Below, one piece after another: positions 56,006-64,000 of a stretch of DNA of 64,000 nt. The stretch covers positions 19,468,001 through 19,532,000 of the forward strand of contig CM034546.1 of assembly GCA_020055645.1 (NCBI GenBank). The letters run 5' to 3'. The stretch's first letter is position 1, and each line of letters opens with the position of its first letter. The stretch comes from Tomocerus qinae. Lineage: Eukaryota; Arthropoda; Collembola; Entomobryomorpha; Tomoceridae. A program made the position numbers and the translations under genes. The notes beneath the pieces are model-generated. The model was given only the letters and a program-made list of their open reading frames with translations, was not told the origin of the DNA and made no database searches.

Positions 56006-58144
56006 CTTCAAAAATAGCTTTCAATGTTATAGACCTAGACAAAGTAGGTCGTCATAATATTTTATCAAAGATACGATTTTGAAACTGAAATTTTGTACAG
56101 TTTTGGAAGAAACATTTGCTTGCACTTAACTTTATTCTCCACGCGTGCATCCTCAGGTTCTGTTTATATACGCTCAGTTCCGGCGGGCCATTAATAATAA
56201 TTAATTACTGTTGCAATCAGTTCGAGTAATCAATTACAGTTTGTATTTGTAATTGTAATACAATTGAAATATATTCTCTCCTACCTATTCTAACCTACCT
56301 TTAGTGTTCTGTCTTACATTATTTTTGCGTTTTAGTTTACCTATACTGTCATTGCAGTCACATAAGAAAACTAGAAAGTAATAAATATTCAAGCAGTGAC
56401 CTATATTTACAGCAAGTATGTAAGTTTCAATTCGTATATGGCATTAATATTGTTAGATTAGTATTATTTAAATCCACATTCATGACTTGATTTAAATAAA
56501 AATTTCAAAGGTTGGAAGTGTCTATCTATACCAACCTAGATTATTATTGATTTTCGCTGGCCAAACTTAGCCTTCAAAAGAAATGTAGACATGCATACTT
56601 GTCCACATGTGCACCAGCTTTTTCTACTTGAGCCGGGTAAATATTACAATGCTGACCTTTTACTTCTCTTGCTTGAAAGACATTATGGCCACTGTCGTGA
56701 CTATTTCTATTTAATTGGTATACATAAAACAATAATCAATACCTCGTCTGCATACTTTTACATATACAAGTTTAAGGTGAATAAAAAATTTATTTCCATT
56801 TTCAAGGTAGATCCATAACGAATACAGAAATGCTTAGACCTTCAGGTACCTTTACATCAGACATTTAGCAATAGGGAATTTGACATACCTTTACATGTAT
56901 GTAATATTATAATTGTGCGAGTGGCGGATGACGACGCAAGGTAGACAGGTAAATAAAACCTACCGAAGTAGTGGTCTATAGCCTACCATAAATGCCCAAA
57001 TATATTACGAACTATCTTCGTATATCGTATCCGAGGATGAGTTAGGGGTAGAGCACGGAAACTTTTCTAACTAATGGATTCACTACCGACTTATCAAAAG
57101 TAGTTGTCGTGCTCTGCCTCAAATACATTAATCGGATATGTACATCAATGATATAATTTCCTCCCACCATAGCTTAACACAAACTATATATTGTCTTGTA
57201 GAGAATCTTTTTGCAAATCTAAGCGACACTCACACTATGCAAATTAGTGAACAAAAACCAGTTAGAAAAATTTTTGAAAATAAAAAGTAGGAAATTTTCA
57301 TAAATTCTACCAGTTTTCCAACTCTCCGAATTTATCCAGGTCCCCAAGCATTTTATTTTGGAATATTATTTCCGTAATCATTATAAGAATCGCATTAGTG
57401 ATTTCTTTTACCAATTTCCATTAAAAACGTAGGTGATAGACTTTCAACTTTTTTGAGTTTTTTGTCAAAATTGGAATAGCCCACAAAAAGGTTTAAAAAT
57501 AGATTTGACTAATATAGAATAATGTTCCCGCTAAATTTTAATTAAAGCTGTACTAAATCAATTTAAACAATTATTTGGCTGCTGGTTTTAAACAATTATT
57601 TGTATTAAACTTCTTTTTTCAAATTCATATTAAATATTAAAACCAAATAATATGATGTATCTATATTCTGTATTTTATAAAAACATTTTCCTCAATTGTT
57701 TTTATATACTTGTGCCGCTTATCACACACAGCTGCGCACCGATTGCAGTGATGTCAGATAATCTTTAGAACATATTTTTTCGAATTAAATGAAATCCATA
57801 ATAATGTTATTGGAGGTAGTGCCCAGTATTGCATTCGTATAATTATTGAAAATAATTCCTATGATGATATTATTACCTGAATCGTTTAAATGCTAATCAT
57901 AAAATGCGGTTATTGACTGGTAAGAATTATATTCATGTTACAATAATTTATACGCTTTACGGCAATTTTGGGTTTGTTACTGTTTGGATTGGTTGTCATT
58001 TCTGAGTAGCTACAGACATAGCTAAGAACCTTTTTGTTGACTCTGCAGTAAGCTGTATAAGTCGGCTACATTGGACTATTTCTATGTCCTTTTCTGTCAA
58101 TGCTACTTCGATCGCCTTGTTTTTAGCTGTGCAACTAAACCAAA
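56006..58144. other. Intergenic between IR2 and IR3
   Basis: No gene was recognised. About 57,025-57,145 contains a pair of inverted GTAGAGCACG/CGTGCTCTGC segments, perhaps another small MITE. The last ~200 bp should hold the IR3 promoter. Confidence 0.5.
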
Positions 58145-60991
58145 ATGAATCACAAATGGTTTTCCGATTTGTGGATTTTAATGGTTACTTTTAGTTTTGT
58201 ACAATTTAAAGCTGTCTACTGCGTTCGAAATTTGTCGTTTTTTGGGAGTTGTGATTTCAATTTGATTCTGTTTAACAATTCAGTTTGGGAGGTAGAGTTT
58301 TTTGTTGCTGAATCAAAACCTCCAACCTTGGACTGTGGCAACTTCTAGTTTTAGAAGAGGTAGTTACCCAGGAATTCATAAAGACCAGGGTTACCAGATT
58401 TTCTTCAACGAATTTAAGTATCCTGGCCAACAAAAGCCATTTCCCAAATCGCGCCCTTCAGGCGCGTCTTGGTAAATGCTTACATATACGTCATACAGAC
58501 GTATTTTCGCGCAATCATATGAGCGCAGCTAACAAATTTACGGTTTTTTGTTGAAAAAGAAGCAAAAATAAGTAAATTACGTATCTTGAAGTAAATATTC
58601 TTGCATATTACTTCATATATCACTTCAGTGAAGATAGGCTATTTGGTCCCTTAAGGGACGATATGAAGGAAAAAGTTATGAGAAAATACCGATTCGCGCG
58701 AAGCGCGAGAAATTTTTGAAATTCAAATTCTAAACTGATCAATAAAGACTTAACGAATTTTGAGTAATTTAGCTTTAACGGTTTAGTGACATAGTTGAGG
58801 AAGAGAGGTTTGTTATTTATACCCCATTGATAATTTATTAATGGATTTCCTTCGAAATTGGAAGACAATTTTGACTATTAAACTGGATTTAAAGAAAAAA
58901 AATACTAAAATTCGCGCGAAGCGCGAGAAAATTTCAATTAGTAAACGTATCTGAACGATAACAAAGTGTGTTCTAATATTAAAGTTATTTCACTGTTTTC
59001 GATTTTAGCTGATTTAAGTACATTTAAGTATAATTTAAGTATTTTAAAATACTTGCAAGTATTTTAAGTATAGGGTCCAATTTAAGTATAATACTTGCCA
59101 TTTAAGTATACCTGGTAACCCTGATAAAGACCCACAAGATTGGTGGTTGTCGAAAAGTCAATGCAGTGTTAATGTCTTAATGGACCCAGATAATAAAAGT
59201 TACACAATGGCGACATTTTTTGGCAACGAATTAAATCGTCATAACTCTAAGTTTGTAATTGTCCACAGAAGAAAATTCGAAAGCAGAAATAATTATTGGA
59301 TATTACAAAATCTAAGATATGAAATAGTCAATCCCATTTTCCTAATATTAGTCGATAGTGGCAACAAAACTTCAGTTTACACTGGAAATCTGTACATATT
59401 TCGTCCTTTTATATTAGAAGAAATTTTTGATACAGAAATTATTGACGAAAATTGGGATCTAGTTTGGTACAATTTAAATTATAAACAACTTCATGGTGTC
59501 CAAATTGGAGCGATTCATCGTATTTTGAATTCGTTGTCTGTTGAACAGTTTCCAAAGTGCAAACATTCTCTCTACTCTATACTGAAAAAACATTCAGGTG
59601 TTTATTGTCACTATACAGTAAGGGCTGTTGAAACGATGGCTGACAAACTAAATTTTACGGCATTTTATTCTTCAACGAGAAGGACATTTTATAAATCGAA
59701 TATATTTACCTGTGGCAACATTAATTTGTTGTCAATTCACACTTACCAATATAATTGGCTTTCCAAGGAATTTGTTCAGTTTGTCAAGGAAGGAATTCCG
59801 TATTATTGCGAGGCTGCTCCAAGTTTACTTGATGTTCCGATGTCAATTTTAATTCAGAATACATTTGATACGTATTGCTGGATTTTAATTTTCTTCCTAT
59901 TACCATTTTCGTTGTTGTTTTTAGTAATTGGAACAACGGAATCATTTACGAAAAAGATAGAATTAATTTTTATGTCTTTCCTGGCACTTCTTTTTGATCA
60001 GTCAGTTGTGGTTAACAAAAAACATGTTCTTCACCTAATAATAATATTGATGGCATATGAGCTAACAATTCAGTATGGAACCTACATAACGGGCGAGATC
60101 ATTGCTCCGCCCGAAAGAAGACAGTTTCAAGATTTTAAGGAACTCATTGAAAACAATTACAAGGTTTTATGGTTGGTAGATAAACGAAATCTCATTAATG
60201 CCAACAGGACGTATATTTTCGAAAAATATAAAATACCAGAAAAGATAAAAGATGGCGTTTATATTTATGATATGGAAAAAGAACATCCAAACAATTCATT
60301 TGGAACAACAGCTGCAAACTGGCGTGTGGTAGCTAACACTTCTTTGAAAGTATTTAGCATTACTGATAAACAAACTGGCAAATACATCTCAGCGTTGCCA
60401 AAAAAATTGGCATTGACATCATTTTCTGGAATTTGTATGACTACGCAAGACACAGCAACTACCGAAACATACACTTATCGTTTTCAAATGTGCTATCGTT
60501 ACACCTTTCTTCACTATTTCCAGCGGATGGGTGAGACCGGATTTTTAAACAATTGGGATGATCAACATAATTTCATTGTGGACCTTCCAGGAGAAACCTT
60601 TCTTTCAAAATCAAAGTTTGAAAATGCTTTAGATGTCCCCATAAGTCTTAAAATGAAAATTCACAAAATTTTTATTTTATGTGGATATTTAATTTCCGCA
60701 ACTATGATAGTGCTTGCCCTTGAAATTTTACAAAATAGAATATTTCCATTGTATTTACAAAGTACGTTACAAACTATTGTTTCTATCTTTCGAAAGTCAA
60801 AAAATATAATACATACAATATTGCAAATATTGCGTGACAGAACACCGTGCAGATCTTTGATTCGCTTACGCTGTTTATTTTCTTTTCATGTTAATGTTAA
60901 TGTAACAAATGTTATAGAACATTCAGAATGTATACTACGAACAATTGGAGTACGAATACGCAGTGCGATTATTTGGATACTTAGCTTTTAA
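58145..60991 (+). pseudogene. IR3: ionotropic-receptor-like gene, split by an hAT-like insertion
   Basis: The first exon-like part from ATG 58,145 has a signal peptide and CDFNLILFNNSVWE. The frame then shifts near the T-run at 58,298-58,304: the family-like reading (NQNLQPWTVATSS) is in another frame and the original one stops at 58,348. A 738-bp transposon follows at 58,386. The body resumes at about 59,132 and stays open to 60,991, with AVETMADKLNFTAFY, first helix (CWILIFFLLPFSLLFLV), pore-like segment (MSFLALLFDQSV), YGTYITGEIIAPP, FKELIENNYKVL and last helix (IFILCGYLISATMIVLALEI). It is more diverged from IR1 and IR2 than they are from each other, and has a longer basic C-terminal tail. 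Two independent lesions make a functional product unlikely. Confidence 0.85.
58386..59123. mobile_element. hAT-like non-autonomous element in IR3
   Basis: An exact 8-bp duplication ATAAAGAC flanks it (58,378-58,385 and 59,124-59,131). Terminal inverted repeat: CAGGGTTACCAG at the left, CTGGTAACCCTG at the right. Inside are TTCGCGCGAAGCGCGAGAA palindromes (58,694 and 58,911) and AAGTAT-rich subterminal repeats. No transposase is present. Confidence 0.92.
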
Positions 60992-63374
60992 AGATAACTT
61001 TAAACCCTGTTTACTATATTATTACAATTAGAAAGTATTTGTGTAGCTTATTGTTGGTAAATCATAATTATTAACAATGATAATGATTATTGCAGCTTTT
61101 AAGCTAAAGGGTGGTGCTTCATACATTTAAAATTTGTCTAATTTATCACTACAAATAAAAATAGAAGCTAAAAATTTTCCATTGTTGTTCAATTTTTTGT
61201 GTGTGTTTTCAAACTAACAATAATAATTGCAATAGCTGTCCATTAGAAATTACAGCACAGCAATATATTTGTTTAATTTCAGTAATTATCAAATCTATGC
61301 AAAGTATCGTGAAATAATATCTATGATCTCTATATTATAATCGTAGACTTGATAAAGCTATATTTTTGTTAAAGAATGGTCACTAATTTGTTACCCGGAT
61401 TGAACTTTCTAAAAATTATTTTGTGATGATTCCAGATCAGGCATTTAAAATTCTTGAAAAAATAAATAATATGGGTATAATGAGATAACTAATTCATACT
61501 CGTGTGTTGCCCAACTTACTTTTACTCAACAGAATTCTCGAATTCAATGAGATTTATGTAAAATGAATTTATGGTCTGCCTATTTAAATATATTCTTTTA
61601 GATTTTTTTGATTTTAGATTCTAGTGATGGTGACGTTAGTGGACTCAAAGGCATGCTATTTAATGCTTTCATGGAAATTGAACACTATGATGAAATAAAA
61701 CCGTTTTTATATTGATAAAGATTAAACAAATTATAAAATGTTAATGGAAACACAAAGCATATTATTATGTAAGTGCAAAATGTACATATAACATAGCAGA
61801 ATACTTTATGTTAACAATAAATTGCATAGATAATCTATAGGTATACCTAGCTATCTGTACTAACCTACATAATCTAGAAACAGTGCAGTGGAGTCTGGAG
61901 TAGGAGTATGGATGTTTTGCGGTATGGCCAGCAATAACTCAATCACTCTATAGTCTATATACTACATATTATTATCTGAAACCACAATGTTATATCCACT
62001 TCAATATGTTTTCTCGGAACCAATATGTAATTACCTTCTATCACTCTATTTATAATATAATCGTGTTGTTCGAGTTGCGCAGCGAAAAATTCCGTAGGGA
62101 TGCTTGTTTATATCATCGTGTGTTAATGTGGTAAATCCCAACAAGTCTGTGTATTTCATAACAAAGCAGTTCATGCGTTCTGTACGCAAATATTTCCAGC
62201 TTTCGATTCGCCTAAGGTTCCTATTATTTCATGCACGGGAAAATTTAAAATTTGGTCATTTACATTGTTGAAATGATACAAGAGAATACACTTGCCAAGT
62301 ACCTCCTCCTTGTCCGGAGATAGGGACAGTTTTCTAAAACAAAAGTCCCTACACCTATCAATGTAAAATCTCTACTTCCGAAGCCGACCCACTAAATGAG
62401 AAACCATGAAAAGTTCAATTAGTTAAAGCTATGCATCTGAGATACTTTCTTCTCATCGTACAATATTGCCCTCGGAATACACACTAGCTTTATTTATAAC
62501 AGGGCCTAGGTCCTGTGACCGGCTAGTCACAACATAAGGCTGATTTAAATGACTTTCCAACGCTATACTACAAATAGGTAGTTGTTTCAATCTAGAAGTC
62601 ATTGTCATATCAATCAGCGCAACATATATTCGGAAAGTTTTAATCTCTTAGTAAGTCATCATACTACATTGTATTAAAGGTGTAACGTAATGCAGACTGA
62701 ACTGAATTTCCTTGCAAATGTGATATCTGAACTAAACCCATGGTCATGGTATAAAAGTCCGAACATTTAAGGGGTTAATATTGAGAAATTAGACAAATAT
62801 TTAAGAATCTATGTCAACTATGGAAAAATTTACATTGCAAATGTCATTAAGGAAGCATGTGAGAACTCATTTCTAAGAATTTTAAGACAGTTTCCATTTG
62901 CAAATTTTAAAACGTCACGAGGGAAGCCATAGTGCAAATGATATAAACAATTAGTAGGAACTTATCAAGAAACATTTATTTTATGTATATGTACGAAAGG
63001 TTCTTGGAAGGAAAAATCCCTGAAAAAGAAGAAATAAGCAGGATAATTTCAAAATTATAGTGGCGATAGTAGTGCTAATCATTCCTATCAATTGGGATTT
63101 AAAAATAAAATGTTAATGCACCAATGAAGGTTTTCAATATTAATTTTTATTGTTTCGTAATTTTGCATACTATATGGTACACTACATACATTACGTTTTT
63201 AATAACATTAATATTAGTGATAGAATACGATGTACAATATACAATACAAAAATACAATAAGTTTAATGAAGTACAATTATAGTTTGATTATTGAGGTCGT
63301 TAATATAAAGAATCAGTAAATAATGACTTCGAATAGTATTCAATTCAGGTAGTTAATATTGAATATAGATTATA
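60992..63374. other. Intergenic; duplicated flank of protease D
   Basis: No gene was recognised. About 61,870-63,340 matches the region downstream of protease A. About 62,340-62,540 also resembles 12,980-13,430 (shared GTAGAAACCGTGA-like and AACAGGGCCTGGGCCCTGTG segments), so the duplicated unit was larger than the gene. Confidence 0.6.
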
Positions 63375-63437
63375 TCCATTTATACATAATACAACCTCTT
63401 CGTTTGTACGAGTGAAAAATCCTGGAGTTGTCTGATG
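63375..63437 (-). pseudogene. Protease exon fragment
   Basis: The minus strand reads TPGFFTRTNEEVVLCIN, clearly a duplicate of the VVFTRINEEIVLWIEE segment of protease D, whose own copy lies some 340 bp away at about 63,725-63,780. Nothing else of the gene is preserved here. Confidence 0.65.
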
Positions 63438-63482
63438 CAAAAGCATTTTTTATGTTTATTAGTTACTACAGAACATTGAACA

Positions 63483-64000
63483 CTAAGCAGAGTCGATTGG
63501 TGAATATTTTGTCAGTTCATCTTTCTCTGTCAAGTATTGGTTTTCTTCTGTGTCATTTCTTTGTGGACATAAGCGCTTACGCATAAAGTAGACAATTAGA
63601 CAAACGATTGTGACGATAATTAATATACTTAATATAATGTAATTACTCCTAGCTTTATTAATTTCGTAATTTCTAGACTGCGTTTTGTTCAGTTGAATGT
63701 AATGGAGTGTATTGTTGTTAATAATCTCTTCAATCCACAATACAATCTCTTCGTTTATGCGAGTGAAAACTACTGGAGCCGTCCGATTGCAATCTAAGGC
63801 GTACGAAAGAATTCCGACCAGCACTTTTTCAGTGCCACTTCCATAAAACGCTCCACCCCCACTGTCGGCATAACAGGGTGTTGCATTTTCGAATACATTG
63901 AAACCACAAAGTGCCCCAGAAAAGTCTTCGTTGCCATCTGCATGAAATCTGTACATTTGTTCGCAAGTTTTTGTATCAATGACTTGGAGAATTAGTTTTT
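63483..64000 (-). CDS. Serine protease D, last exon only (runs off the window)
   Basis: This is the 3' exon of a fourth paralogue; the signal peptide, His and Asp exons lie beyond 64,000. It shows KLILQVIDTKTCEQ, FSGALCGF and the active-site serine in TPCYADSGGGAF, followed by VVFTRINEEIVLWI. Unlike A-C it keeps the Cys pair beside the active site (PCYADSGG and ALDCNRT). The usual Gly before Asp-Ser, which helps form the oxyanion hole, is Ala. A transmembrane helix (YIILSILIIVTIVCLIVYF) and an acidic tail ending SPIDSA follow. The stop codon is at 63,483-63,485. Confidence 0.82.
   Translation of the reverse strand, partial: KLILQVIDTKTCEQMYRFHADGNEDFSGALCGFNVFENATPCYADSGGGAFYGSGTEKVLVGILSYALDCNRTAPVVFTRINEEIVLWIEEIINNNTLHYIQLNKTQSRNYEINKARSNYIILSILIIVTIVCLIVYFMRKRLCPQRNDTEENQYLTEKDELTKYSPIDSA

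Noticed and set aside
56591-56818. 75-codon ORF with a Leu-rich core
   Set aside because: No signal, domain or paralogue support.

Overview
This is an AT-rich, intron-bearing animal genome window, most likely from a non-insect arthropod (a springtail is my best guess). The reasons are short GT-AG introns, a tandem array of chymotrypsin-fold serine proteases mixed with divergent ionotropic-receptor-like (IR) genes, a P2X-receptor relic (P2X is missing from most insects), and a dense load of LINE, LTR, CACTA-type, hAT-like, MITE and SINE sequences. No species call can be proven from the window.

Layout. 1-0.85 kb: decayed integrase-type gene (-). 3.47-8.39 kb: damaged LINE, abutting a broken intronless P2X copy at 8.42-9.40 kb. 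10.79-15.43 kb: three-exon secreted, possibly cadherin-like gene (+) whose long first intron holds a MITE, minisatellites and a SINE. 17.76-32.0 kb: three serine-protease paralogues A, B and C (-), each of three coding exons, with IR1 (+) between B and C. 34.08-39.43 kb: nine-exon gene (+) joining a CARD-like N-terminus, an eIF2-alpha-kinase-like kinase domain and an unrecognised C-terminal domain; an hAT-like element sits in intron 7. 40.44-47.10 kb: very young LTR element with one ORF and no pol. 47.52-55.99 kb: IR2 (+), split by a 6.5-kb CACTA-type transposon (49,221-55,755) with its own genes. 58.15-60.99 kb: IR3 (+), split by a 738-bp hAT-like element. 63.48-64.0 kb: last exon of protease D (-), running off the window.

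How it fits together. Proteases and IRs arose by segmental duplication: the 3' flanks of A, C and D are alike, and so are the upstream flanks of IR1 and IR2. Proteases A, C and D look like secreted-then-membrane-anchored enzymes with a C-terminal transmembrane tail; B has lost the catalytic histidine and the tail. All three IRs are broken, each differently: a 4-nt deletion, a CACTA insertion, and an hAT insertion plus frameshift. The CARD-kinase gene is the most interesting intact gene, because its architecture suggests a stress or innate-immune kinase. All functions here are inferred from reading the sequence; no database search was done.
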